NCBI GenBank assembly: GCA_002340325.1
Contig: DDLV01000108.1
Span: 21,630-85,629, forward strand
DNA from: Glaciecola sp. UBA2563
Lineage (GTDB): Bacteria > Pseudomonadota > Gammaproteobacteria > Enterobacterales > Alteromonadaceae
Reading direction: 5' to 3'
Length of the DNA: 64,000 nt
Shown piece by piece: positions 35,018-43,635 of this stretch. The notes under the pieces were generated by a model that made no database searches, was not told where the DNA came from, and was given only the letters and a program-made list of their open reading frames with translations. The stretch's first letter is position 1, and each line of letters starts with the position of its first letter. The position numbers and the translations under genes were made by a program.

Positions 35018-36091
35018 CTAGTCCGATGTAGACAGAAAACTGCTTAATAACAAGAAAACATTGTTTAGTTGTGTCTCTAGTCTGCCAGGGAACTCTCGAT
35101 TAAGGACATCAATCCTATCAAACTCGGTATGCCAGATACGTCCCCATTTTTTTTCATTAGGCCTGTCACATGTGGTGAGCGTGTCTTTATCAAAACACGT
35201 CCACATGGCAGGGTTTACAGTTTGAGAATATCCATCTTGACCATTTAATCCAACGATATCAAAGTTCGTTGCTTCTATATGGACGACGGGGATACCAACG
35301 CATGCAAAAGGACTGTGATCGGACCAAGCGCCAGTTTCACCCGCTGGGTATTCAGCATTTCCCGCGTGTTTTTTGAACGGTAAATTGAGTTTACTTGAAT
35401 GTGTTAAAAGTGTGTCACGCCAAATAGGATCTGCTGCGAATTTAGACGTATCACCATCACATTCGTAACCAGCTGTTTTGGCGCTATGAATGTATTGATA
35501 ATCACCACCGGTAATGGTGTCAAGATTTATCATTCCAATGATATTTTCGTTTTCAAGGGTGGTCTGTGATATTGATTCTACGAAATGCTTAGCGCCATTT
35601 AACCCCACTTCTTCTGCGCCAAAAGCGACAAAAACTACGTTGTTTTTTATCTTTGGCATTGAGTTCATGTGATCTGCTATCGCTAACATTAGTGCAACAC
35701 TTGCAGCATTATCTATTACACCCATACTGCCTGTTGAAGCTGGTACAGAATCATAATGTGCACCGATAATAAAAGTTTTGTCGCTTGTGCCATCTATCCG
35801 CGCAATGACATTTTGAGAGCGCTGAGGCGCAGTTTTTTGACCAAACACTCGCTCAAAAGGCTGAACTTCTGCCGATATATTGAGTTTTTCAAATTCCGTT
35901 GCTATCCACTCAGCTGCTCTTTTTTCCATTTTAGAGGCGGCGATCCTAGGTCCAATTCCAGAGTCACCAGCCAGTGCGTTAATGTAAGACGTAATCAATA
36001 ATTGACGATCTTTGTCTTCTGCATTGTCCGCACTCATCGCAAAAAAACAGGGAAGTAATAGTAATGTGCAAAGAGTGATTTTCTCTAGCAT
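35018..36091 (-). CDS. Exported M28-family zinc aminopeptidase
   Basis: A 357-residue secreted metallopeptidase of family M28. A signal peptide (TLCTLLLLPCFFAMS) leads into a domain with the two-zinc ligands in order: histidine in IGAHYDSV, bridging aspartate in GVIDNAAS, general-base and ligand glutamates in FGAEEVGL, aspartate in INLDTI, and the last histidine in RIWHTEFDRID. All are present. An insertion with several cysteines (GYECDGD, CFDKDTLTTCDRP) may form disulfides in the periplasm or outside. It lies 19 bases downstream of the GH13 gene on the same strand, so the two are probably one transcript of exported hydrolases. Confidence 0.88.
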   Translation of the reverse strand: MLEKITLCTLLLLPCFFAMSADNAEDKDRQLLITSYINALAGDSGIGPRIAASKMEKRAAEWIATEFEKLNISAEVQPFERVFGQKTAPQRSQNVIARIDGTSDKTFIIGAHYDSVPASTGSMGVIDNAASVALMLAIADHMNSMPKIKNNVVFVAFGAEEVGLNGAKHFVESISQTTLENENIIGMINLDTITGGDYQYIHSAKTAGYECDGDTSKFAADPIWRDTLLTHSSKLNLPFKKHAGNAEYPAGETGAWSDHSPFACVGIPVVHIEATNFDIVGLNGQDGYSQTVNPAMWTCFDKDTLTTCDRPNEKKWGRIWHTEFDRIDVLNREFPGRLETQLNNVFLLLSSFLSTSD

Positions 36092-36110
36092 GTTGTCCTC
36101 AGGTTTAGCA

Positions 36111-38177
36111 TTATAATTTCAGCGTGGTTTCAACGATCTGACCATTGTGATTATCAACCGTTACTTTGAGTTCAATTATTTCGTTAAATCGGTCTTCAAG
36201 TAATATCGCTCTATATGGATAAGTATGATCGGTCATTAAATACGTTTGATTGCCGTCTGCATCAATAGCGTGAAATGACACGGCGATTTTCGATAACGCG
36301 TTTTGCACTTTGGTAGTTACAGTAACAGGTACGAATTTTCGTTGTCCTTCTTGGTAAACAGATGAAACCGAGACGTCATTTATTTCTGCATAGGGCAACG
36401 GTTGCGAAGAGCGCAGCAAACTATAGCTCAACGCTGGTAAGGTTGTTGATAATAGGCCATCATTGACAACTGCACTCGCTCCGCTGATTGTTGAGTACTC
36501 TGTTGAATCGACATTAATACTTACGGTTTTTTCATCAGTACTGAAATTAAAAATTGCCATGTATTCGTGCATATCGTTCGAGGCGACGCGCGAAAAACTA
36601 TAAATAGCGTTTTCGATGTCAATAAATCGATTGTGTTGTTCACCACGCGTAAGGACAGGGTGTGACACGCGTATTTGTGCTAACTCTGCCAGTCTTTGAT
36701 AAATGGGATGTTGTTGATCGAAATTATCAGTTGCCGTTGTAGCGTCAGTACCAATCAAGTTGTTATCATTGTAGGAGTCAACCTGAGAAGGGTCCATATT
36801 CTCTCTCGAACCTACATCACCACCGTCTCCGGCAAAACCTTGCTCATCTCCATAATACACAACGGGGATACCACGAGAAAAATACATAAATGTATGTCCA
36901 AGTAATGTCCTTGCAAGCCTTTCTTTATCATCAATATCAGGTAATCCCTGATCGATAAAAAAGCCAGTTCGCCCAGCATCGTGATTGCCGAGAAAATTCA
37001 TTAATTCCAGAGGGGTAGAATCATGGTCGCGATAGTAATCGTCGTTTTCAAATAAACCTGCAAGTCGACCCACGTCCATATTCGTAAAAAGCGCATCTTT
37101 CACATTAAAATGAAAACCGAAATCTAGCACTGAAGGCATTTTACCTGCTGTAGTGAATTTTGATAACACAGCTGGATTACCATCATATACTTCTCCAAAA
37201 ATAAAAAATTGCGGGATCCCAATAGACTGAGCATGCTCGATGATGGCGGGTCCAAAAACCTGCCAAAACTCTAGGTCTACGTGTTTGACCGTGTCAATTC
37301 TAAAGCCATCGGGTTTAAAGTCTGAAATCAAGGCTTTAAACACCTCTATCATGTTTTCCTGAACTTGCGGAAGGCTTGTATCTATGTCATCTAATCCAAT
37401 AAAGTCGCCTGTGATAACACTTTCGCCCGACCAGGTGGAATCTCCCTGATTGTTATAAAAGGCTGGATCATTGAGCCATTCTGGTACTTTTGCAGTTTTT
37501 TCTGAATCAAGCAAAAAAGGTGTATATGCGTCTCCAGCCGCTATCTGAGCTTTGCTCTTAAATGGACATCCGTCGGAGGCAGGACCAATGAAATTACCTT
37601 GTTCATCATGACATTCTTTGAACTTTATAATGTCAGCAGTGTGGTTAGTAATGATATCGAAATACACTTTGATATTTCTTTCATGTGCGGCATCGATCAG
37701 ACTTTTTAAGTCATCGTTGGTGCCAAAGTGCGGATCTATCTCGGTAAAATCAACCACCCAGTATCCGTGATGTGCATAACTGTCGTACTGAACTGCTTTG
37801 TTCCGCAAAATTGGCGTCATCCAAATCGCAGTGATCCCCATGTCCTCAAGGTAGTCCAATTTGGCTTCGATACCCGCAATATCACCTCCGTGAAATGCTT
37901 TTTCGTTGGTTGGGTTAAATCCACCAAAAGAAATAGGCCTGTTTGGATCTCCGTTGTCGTTTTCCGGAATTGCATTGTGAAATCTATCGGGAAGAACAAA
38001 ATAAAAAATTTCATCTTTAATATCGCGTTCTAGGTAATGCGGCAATTGCTGGCTTATTGAGGTTTTAGCTTCAGGTATTGGCGGAGCAGACGATGTCTGG
38101 TTTTCTTGTTTGCCGCAGCCCGCGTTTATAAGTAGAGCGAAAATGAGTAACAATGAACAACTGAATTTGGTTTTCAT
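36111..38177 (-). CDS. GH13 alpha-amylase-family lipoprotein
   Basis: A 688-residue glycoside hydrolase of family 13, anchored as a lipoprotein (lipobox LINAGC, C21). The catalytic barrel shows region I DIITNHT (about 174-180), nucleophile D295 in GFRID, acid/base E329 in FGEVYDG and the third carboxylate D400 in FLGNHD. The GRIPVVYYGDEQG-type segment follows. A C-terminal beta domain (about 570-688) ends the protein. It should act on starch, glycogen or related alpha-glucans outside the inner membrane. An N-terminal half very like cyclomaltodextrinase/alpha-amylase of marine gammaproteobacteria fits this. The M28 peptidase gene follows directly. Confidence 0.9.
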   Translation of the reverse strand: MKTKFSCSLLLIFALLINAGCGKQENQTSSAPPIPEAKTSISQQLPHYLERDIKDEIFYFVLPDRFHNAIPENDNGDPNRPISFGGFNPTNEKAFHGGDIAGIEAKLDYLEDMGITAIWMTPILRNKAVQYDSYAHHGYWVVDFTEIDPHFGTNDDLKSLIDAAHERNIKVYFDIITNHTADIIKFKECHDEQGNFIGPASDGCPFKSKAQIAAGDAYTPFLLDSEKTAKVPEWLNDPAFYNNQGDSTWSGESVITGDFIGLDDIDTSLPQVQENMIEVFKALISDFKPDGFRIDTVKHVDLEFWQVFGPAIIEHAQSIGIPQFFIFGEVYDGNPAVLSKFTTAGKMPSVLDFGFHFNVKDALFTNMDVGRLAGLFENDDYYRDHDSTPLELMNFLGNHDAGRTGFFIDQGLPDIDDKERLARTLLGHTFMYFSRGIPVVYYGDEQGFAGDGGDVGSRENMDPSQVDSYNDNNLIGTDATTATDNFDQQHPIYQRLAELAQIRVSHPVLTRGEQHNRFIDIENAIYSFSRVASNDMHEYMAIFNFSTDEKTVSINVDSTEYSTISGASAVVNDGLLSTTLPALSYSLLRSSQPLPYAEINDVSVSSVYQEGQRKFVPVTVTTKVQNALSKIAVSFHAIDADGNQTYLMTDHTYPYRAILLEDRFNEIIELKVTVDNHNGQIVETTLKL

Positions 38178-38228
38178 TTCTTGCGTCCTATCTTGTTGAT
38201 GCTTTTTTGGTCAACGCTAGCGTTGTTT

Positions 38229-39188
38229 CTATGGAACATCAGCGCCTCTTCTGGTCTGTAGTATCTGGTACCAGTCATCACGAGACATGCTGACAGTCTT
38301 GGCTTGCGTTAAATCTCGAATTCTCTGCGGTTTCAAGGAACCGATGACAGGTTGAATGTTTGCGGGATGTCTCATCAACCAGGCGATAACTAGTGCGCCT
38401 GCACTGACTTGATACTTTTCAGCTAACTCAAGCAGCAAATTTGCAGTCTTTGCAATGTTCCCATCAGCATGTTGAGTGTCTGTGAATTGACCCCGCGCTG
38501 CTGCGCCCCATGCTTGCAGCTGAATGCCTTTTTGCATGCAATATTCTAAAGTTCCTCTGGGGAAACCAGATTGAGAATTAATGGCCATGTTGACGGTGAT
38601 TCCATCTTCTACAAAACCGTGATGCAACAGGCTCATTTCAAGTTGATTTGCGATAATAGGCATATCCAAATGTTGTTCAAGCATTGCAATCTGACCCGCG
38701 TGCATGTTTGAGACAGCCAAATACCCAAATCGGTCTTCCTGCCAATACTGATTCAGCGTGTTTGAAAGTGCCGTTACTTCGACCAATGGGTCGGGGCGAT
38801 GTAAAAACAGGACGTCAAGCTTTTCAACTTGGAGCCGCGACAAAGAAGCATCAATTGCACTGGAAATGTATTCGGGACTGAAATCATATTGACTGATGCT
38901 GTGTTGTGGTTTTAATTTAATACCAACTTTGCTTTGGATATATATTTTCTCAGCCAGTTGAGGTGACTTTTTCAGCACTTTACCCACAACTGATTCCGCT
39001 TTACCGAATGTGTAGATATCCGCCAAATCAATCACATTTATACCGCAATCTATACAAGTTTCAATAATTTGTTGAGTGAGCTTTTCGTCTTCAATACTGA
39101 TTGGGTTTGAATTCCAACCACCTCCCAAATGCATGCAGCCGTATATCATTTGGGAAGTATCTGAAATGTGTTTTTTAAGAGGGATCAT
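38229..39188 (-). CDS. Aldo/keto reductase (YdhF-like)
   Basis: A 319-residue NADPH-dependent aldo/keto reductase with the full tetrad D54, Y59, K87 and H130 (INVIDLADIY, SKVG, LFLHRPD). The later SNMHAGQIAML and VIAWLMRHPANIQPVIGSLKPQRI segments are typical. The overall pattern resembles E. coli YdhF. The substrate is not known. It lies 51 bases upstream of the GH13 gene on the same strand and may share its transcript, which would hint at a carbohydrate-linked substrate, but this is context only. Confidence 0.87.
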   Translation of the reverse strand: MIPLKKHISDTSQMIYGCMHLGGGWNSNPISIEDEKLTQQIIETCIDCGINVIDLADIYTFGKAESVVGKVLKKSPQLAEKIYIQSKVGIKLKPQHSISQYDFSPEYISSAIDASLSRLQVEKLDVLFLHRPDPLVEVTALSNTLNQYWQEDRFGYLAVSNMHAGQIAMLEQHLDMPIIANQLEMSLLHHGFVEDGITVNMAINSQSGFPRGTLEYCMQKGIQLQAWGAAARGQFTDTQHADGNIAKTANLLLELAEKYQVSAGALVIAWLMRHPANIQPVIGSLKPQRIRDLTQAKTVSMSRDDWYQILQTRRGADVP

Positions 39189-39304
39189 AGATTTGTGTCG
39201 TTATAGTTCTTTTAAGCAATATTTATTACAGAGTTTACACATAATAGTAACAAAAGCTGCTAAACAGGCATCACTGAATACGTATGCGCGTTTCAAATAA
39301 CATG

Positions 39305-39571
39305 AGGGGCTGTTTACCTTTCATATTTTGCATCATCTAAGGTCCAATCTTTCACAATCGAGGCGTGAATACCGCGATTTAGTCATTCTAAATAAGGTAT
39401 TCAGAACAAAGAGTGTGGAAGATTGGGCTTTGACCCTTCGGGCTGGGCCTGAATGTATCACCCACTTCGTCATTTGTCGCTCATTTGGAGTAACCAAACC
39501 ACGCTCCGCTTTCCTCGTTTGTGATACATTCAGACGCCAGTGTTGCATAATATGAAAGATAAACAGCCCCT
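39305..39571. repeat. 267-bp nested palindromic (cruciform-like) element
   Basis: The ends are 28-bp inverted repeats (39305-39332 and 39544-39571, 26 of 28 matching, outer bases AGGGGCTGTTTA). Between them lie two independent hairpin arms. The left arm pairs 39344-39356 with 39414-39426 (12 of 13), then GAATACC with GGTATTC (39367-39373/39396-39402), then ATTTAG with CTAAAT at its tip. The right arm pairs CTGAATGTATCAC (39449-39461) with GTGATACATTCAG (39521-39533) perfectly. Short open frames on both strands arise from the symmetry and are not genes. No target-site duplication is visible. It looks like a non-autonomous mobile repeat (MITE-like) or a structured RNA/DNA element. The repeat class is inferred. 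Confidence 0.75.
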
Positions 39572-39900
39572 AATTAGGCTATTTGGATAAATTGAATCAA
39601 TACTGCACGTTTTTCGCATAAATTTACTTTCAATAAGAACATGCTAAACTTCAAAAACATAGACTGTCATTGTCGCATCCAAAGATATAATCAAGACTCA
39701 ACCTAAATGAGACTTCTCAAGATCAATGTATGAAAAACTAATGATTTTGGTTTTTTGGGCTAACTGAAATAAAAGTGACATATGGGCGGTCTATTTTATT
39801 ATAAACTATAATAAGAGCGTGTTGTTCTTTGGTGTTCAAACAGCTGAAAAAATCTACACGAAACATCAACATCCTCTAAAAAGCAGCTTTGGGAATTTTC
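39572..39900. other. Gene-free stretch before the DinB-like gene
   Basis: About 330 A/T-rich bases with no credible gene. A TATAAT at 39807-39812 has no matching -35 box at the right distance. I see no hairpin terminator, repeat or known regulatory site here. Confidence 0.5.
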
Positions 39901-40404
39901 ATGTCATCCAGTTATGTGCGCATTGTCGAACAAGCCATCGAACTTCTTGATAGCATTTCGATCGAAGAGTATCAATCAGAACTCAAACCTAATTTTCCTA
40001 GTTCTATCGGCGCTCATATGCGTCATATAATCGATCACTTTATAGCGATTCAGACGGGGTTATCAAGTGGTCATATCGATTACAACAAACGCAATAGACA
40101 TCATCAGATAGAGCAATTCCCGCATATTGCAATCGAACAATTGGAATCAATCGGAAGATGGATGGCGGAACTTACAGACGATGTTAGGCAGTCTAAGATT
40201 CAAGTCACGACCGAAATTGATATCAGCCACACTAAGTCAGCAAGCTGTGAGTCCACCATTGAGCGAGAGCTCATCTTCGTCACGAGTCATGCTATACATC
40301 ACTACGCCTTAATACGCATTATCTGTAATTTATTGGATAAACAAATACCTCAGTTTTTCGGATATGCACCTGCAACCATTACGCATATAAACAAATCAGC
40401 ATAG
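39901..40404 (+). CDS. DinB-family protein
   Basis: A 167-residue helical protein of the DinB/YfiT-like fold, a four-helix bundle that usually binds a metal through three histidines. Candidate ligands are in SIGAHMRHIIDHF (about 36-48) and SHAIHHYALI near 127. No damage-inducible role is shown for most members; many act as thiol-dependent transferases or are uncharacterised. I chose the ATG at 39901 with GGGA upstream. A TTG four codons earlier is possible. It converges with the acyltransferase gene. Confidence 0.78.
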   Translation: MSSSYVRIVEQAIELLDSISIEEYQSELKPNFPSSIGAHMRHIIDHFIAIQTGLSSGHIDYNKRNRHHQIEQFPHIAIEQLESIGRWMAELTDDVRQSKIQVTTEIDISHTKSASCESTIERELIFVTSHAIHHYALIRIICNLLDKQIPQFFGYAPATITHINKSA

Positions 40405-40466
40405 ACAGAAAAGCCTCTTCAAAGATAAGCGAGTGAAGTTCTGCTTTCAATAGAAGTCAGGATAAA

Positions 40467-42230
40467 TTACGTTTTCGTTGCTTCATAGCTCGCGTATTCT
40501 TCCCAACCATCACCCAAATAAAGTTTCAGTAGTTTGGCAGGGGCTTTCGGGAGGTCAACTGTTAGCAGCAGTCCTGGGGTGAAGTTAAAGCTGTGATCAA
40601 TACCAAGGGCGTGAAATTTAGCGCCCATCTTTTCATACTGTTTCGCTAATATTGGGATATCCTTTCCATCTTTTTCAAGTGTGTTGAGCATAGTCGTGAG
40701 GTAATTACGCGCATTTTTCGAACGACAGATCGTTACTAGCTCAGGGTGTAATTCAAATGCAAAAGGATTGCGTGCTTCAACAGATGGTTCAGCAACGTGC
40801 TCGATTAGTATCTCTTGAATTAAACGCACGCTTTTCGGACTGTATAATTTGCTTATGGATACTGTGCCGTAAAGCGTCCGGTATCGCGGAAACTTTTTGA
40901 CAAATGCGCCAATACCACGCCAGAGTAACAACAATCCGTGAAAAGAAGATTGGTATTCAGGGATTAAGAACGAGCGCCCCATTTCAAGACAGGGCTCTCG
41001 TCGATTAACAAATGTTGTCTTAAAGTTGAACATCTTGTTTAGATAAAGTCCGTCCAACCACTGACGATCAAGCAGCAAATCTGTCTGACCCATTCGATAA
41101 GCGCCAATAATCGTCAGATTTGTTTTGTCGATGATAAACAAGTGAGTATACGTTGCATCAAACCCATCGGTATCTAACGGTTCACCGCTTCCTTCGTTAT
41201 GCATCCTAAATACGAGTTCTCGCAATCTCGCAATTTCCGTTACTATCATGGGTATTTGGTGCTGGTATCCAAAATATACATCGAAGGCTTTGTGCGATAC
41301 TAAAAAATGCTCTTTTGGCAGCGCCTGAAGTTCCTCAGATATCAGTTTTTTATCAACCGGTTGCGCCAAAGGTTTTTGTTCAACAACCTTGTCAGCGGGC
41401 CACTCAAAGTGCCATTCGTTACTCGTTGTGTAGCTTAAGCTTCTCGCCAGCTCAGCGCCTTCTATTAGCGAATCCAAATTGAGATCCCCTAGTGAAGTTG
41501 GATAGCCAGCATCAGCATGGAATTGAAAATTCTTTTTATTTAACAACTCTCGACCCAGACAGAACATTCTCAACTTGAAATAAATTCTTTCAACGCGATA
41601 AAACCAATCAGAGTTTCTACCTGCAACAAACACCGGAACAAATAAAGCGTCTTTGCGGTTCGCTAATTTGGCAACGATTTTGTCCCATTGGTTTTCAACC
41701 GTCCTATCATTTTCATTGTCTAAATGCGAGACTCTGCCTGCCGGAAACAACAACAAGCAATTTCCATCATCCACGTGGCGAATACATTGTCGTAGAGAAG
41801 GCGCGTTTGTGGGATCTTTTTTTACCAACGGATTAGTAAATATAAAGTAGTTCTTTATCTCGTCGAAAATCCGTAGGCTTTTATTAGCGAGGACTTTTAT
41901 ATCTGGCCTTACTTCTCCAATAGCTCGCGCAAGAATAACACCTTCAACGCCGCCGAAAGGATGATTACTCGCGATAACAACAGGCCCTTCTTTCGGGATC
42001 CTATTTTGCACTTCTTCCAAGCCAGACAGCTCTATTTTCATAATGTCGATGAATCGGTCAATAAACGCTTCTTTCTCCAACCCCTGCATATTGTAATGTT
42101 GATAAAGGGCATTCATTTTCGCTACACCTATCATATTGTCGAGCAACCATGTACCTAACCGGGTAAGTGATGAAGGATTGTTAAACAAATTTATACTGCT
42201 AATTTTTTGCGGCGTCGGAAGGTGTGGCAT
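40467..42230 (-). CDS. olsF: Bifunctional ornithine-lipid-type acyltransferase (OlsF-like)
   Basis: A 587-residue fusion of two acyltransferases. The N-terminal half (about 60-270) is PlsC/OlsA-like, with the acyltransferase block VVIASNHPFGGVEG and the FPAGRVS motif. The C-terminal half (about 320-585) is an OlsB-like GNAT/hemolysin-type N-acyltransferase, with ARLRELVFRMHNEGSG, HLFIID...IIGAYRMG, CLEMGRSFLIPEYQ and LLLLWRGIGAFV. This order is that of OlsF, described in Serratia, where the C-terminal half N-acylates ornithine and the N-terminal half adds the second acyl chain. The product would be a phosphorus-free membrane lipid. The amino-acid substrate (ornithine, glutamine or another) cannot be read from the sequence. 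AAGAG precedes the ATG. Confidence 0.75.
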   Translation of the reverse strand: MPHLPTPQKISSINLFNNPSSLTRLGTWLLDNMIGVAKMNALYQHYNMQGLEKEAFIDRFIDIMKIELSGLEEVQNRIPKEGPVVIASNHPFGGVEGVILARAIGEVRPDIKVLANKSLRIFDEIKNYFIFTNPLVKKDPTNAPSLRQCIRHVDDGNCLLLFPAGRVSHLDNENDRTVENQWDKIVAKLANRKDALFVPVFVAGRNSDWFYRVERIYFKLRMFCLGRELLNKKNFQFHADAGYPTSLGDLNLDSLIEGAELARSLSYTTSNEWHFEWPADKVVEQKPLAQPVDKKLISEELQALPKEHFLVSHKAFDVYFGYQHQIPMIVTEIARLRELVFRMHNEGSGEPLDTDGFDATYTHLFIIDKTNLTIIGAYRMGQTDLLLDRQWLDGLYLNKMFNFKTTFVNRREPCLEMGRSFLIPEYQSSFHGLLLLWRGIGAFVKKFPRYRTLYGTVSISKLYSPKSVRLIQEILIEHVAEPSVEARNPFAFELHPELVTICRSKNARNYLTTMLNTLEKDGKDIPILAKQYEKMGAKFHALGIDHSFNFTPGLLLTVDLPKAPAKLLKLYLGDGWEEYASYEATKT

Positions 42231-42317
42231 TTGCTCTTTTGGAATTCCCTAAGCTTATTATTAATTAACTGACGTAATGAACGTACCCCAGTGTTATTGT
42301 GGATTACTGAATTATTG

Positions 42318-43448
42318 CTAAAAAGTACTTGTTCGGCCAGCGTCAGCGCTGGGTTTTTCTATGTACACATTTAGACCAGCAATTAAGCGTCTTTCAACGA
42401 AGACTTTTACACCTTTGAAAAATGCATTGTAATCGCGTTTAAGTGACTCAGTTACTGCTTTTTTATTATCTTTATACAATGTCAGACGATCGCTATATTC
42501 AGTAATTAACACTGTATAGTCGTTTTCTTGATTGGATTCTGCAACTTTTTGTAGTTTATCCAATGCGTTAGTTTGATGCTCGATTGCCAGTGCATAATCA
42601 CCTCTCGCCGCGTAAGTAGCCGCCAACGTGTCAACATAAACGTGGTTCTGATCATTCGGTGATATGTTGATAACACTCTCAGCTAGTTTCACAGCAGTAT
42701 CCGGAGTCGACAATGGGTTGTCATCCAGGGTTGCTAAAAACCAGGCGACATTATTCGTTGTCATGGGAAATTGGTGATTTGCGTAGTTCAGTAAAACGTT
42801 GCGCGCTTTGGTGTAGTCTTGCTCTACGCCAAATCCATTTGCATAAATAATCGCAAGTTGGTACGCATTAAAAACCTCTGGATCTTTTTCGTGAGCCCTC
42901 TGCAACAGCCACATAGAGTTAGATGTCTTGTCTAGTACGTTCTCTTCAAGTTTGTACAAAATCCCCAAATATGCAGCTGCTGGCGCAAAATTTACATTGG
43001 CTAGTTGCTGTATGCCTGCCTCACCATGTTCAATATCTGTTGAATTTTTGCCAAACAATCTCAATAAGATATACCGCATAAGTTCCGCACTGCGGTCGTA
43101 ATTTGCTACACGTGATATCCATTTGTAAGCTTCCTCTAGGTCTTGATGGTCGCTTGTTTGCGAATATGCCCATGCGATCTTACGCTGTGCGAGATTATAT
43201 CCTTCGTTGGCAGCATCCAAACAATTTGAAAAAGCCTCAGTAGGCGCAGCATCTGTGACTTCATTGCACAGTAATAGTCTGTCATCAAAAGGTACAGCAG
43301 TAGCGATATGTTGATCTTCAAAGTCGTCGTTAGTTAATGCAACAATAACGGCAACTACACCAATAACAGCGATAAAGAACACCAGTTTGGCGCTGATGCG
43401 GCCAGATAACGTGTAAAAACAAGATGTAGGGTTGTGAACGCGGCTCAT
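42318..43448 (-). CDS. Membrane-anchored TPR/Sel1-like repeat protein
   Basis: A 376-residue protein with one N-terminal transmembrane helix (AKLVFFIAVIGVVAVIVAL, about 20-38), then mostly helical repeats on the periplasmic side. Sel1/TPR-like units are seen, for example AYQLAIIYANGFGVEQDYTK near 195 and VDTLAATYAARGDYALAIEH near 270. Such proteins are usually scaffolds for other proteins. I cannot name a partner. It is 87 bases upstream of the acyltransferase gene on the same strand and divergent from dbpA. Confidence 0.7.
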   Translation of the reverse strand: MSRVHNPTSCFYTLSGRISAKLVFFIAVIGVVAVIVALTNDDFEDQHIATAVPFDDRLLLCNEVTDAAPTEAFSNCLDAANEGYNLAQRKIAWAYSQTSDHQDLEEAYKWISRVANYDRSAELMRYILLRLFGKNSTDIEHGEAGIQQLANVNFAPAAAYLGILYKLEENVLDKTSNSMWLLQRAHEKDPEVFNAYQLAIIYANGFGVEQDYTKARNVLLNYANHQFPMTTNNVAWFLATLDDNPLSTPDTAVKLAESVINISPNDQNHVYVDTLAATYAARGDYALAIEHQTNALDKLQKVAESNQENDYTVLITEYSDRLTLYKDNKKAVTESLKRDYNAFFKGVKVFVERRLIAGLNVYIEKPSADAGRTSTF

Positions 43449-43635
43449 TCAATCATTATTCCATTACTTCTCGTGGTATTCAATAATTCAACATCTTTCT
43501 TATGTTGTGTACAACAAACGTCAACAGCCTTTAGACAACACACTTTATAATTTACGTTTTTTCATTTAGCGCGTTAGAGTTTGAATGTTATCTTAATACA
43601 CAAATTATCATTCCGCACAAACGGGAAACACGCAG

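Noticed and set aside
39328..39555. Short open frames of about 71-75 codons on both strands in the palindromic element
   Set aside because: The two products begin alike because the DNA is an inverted repeat. They have no ribosome-binding site and a composition unlike real proteins.
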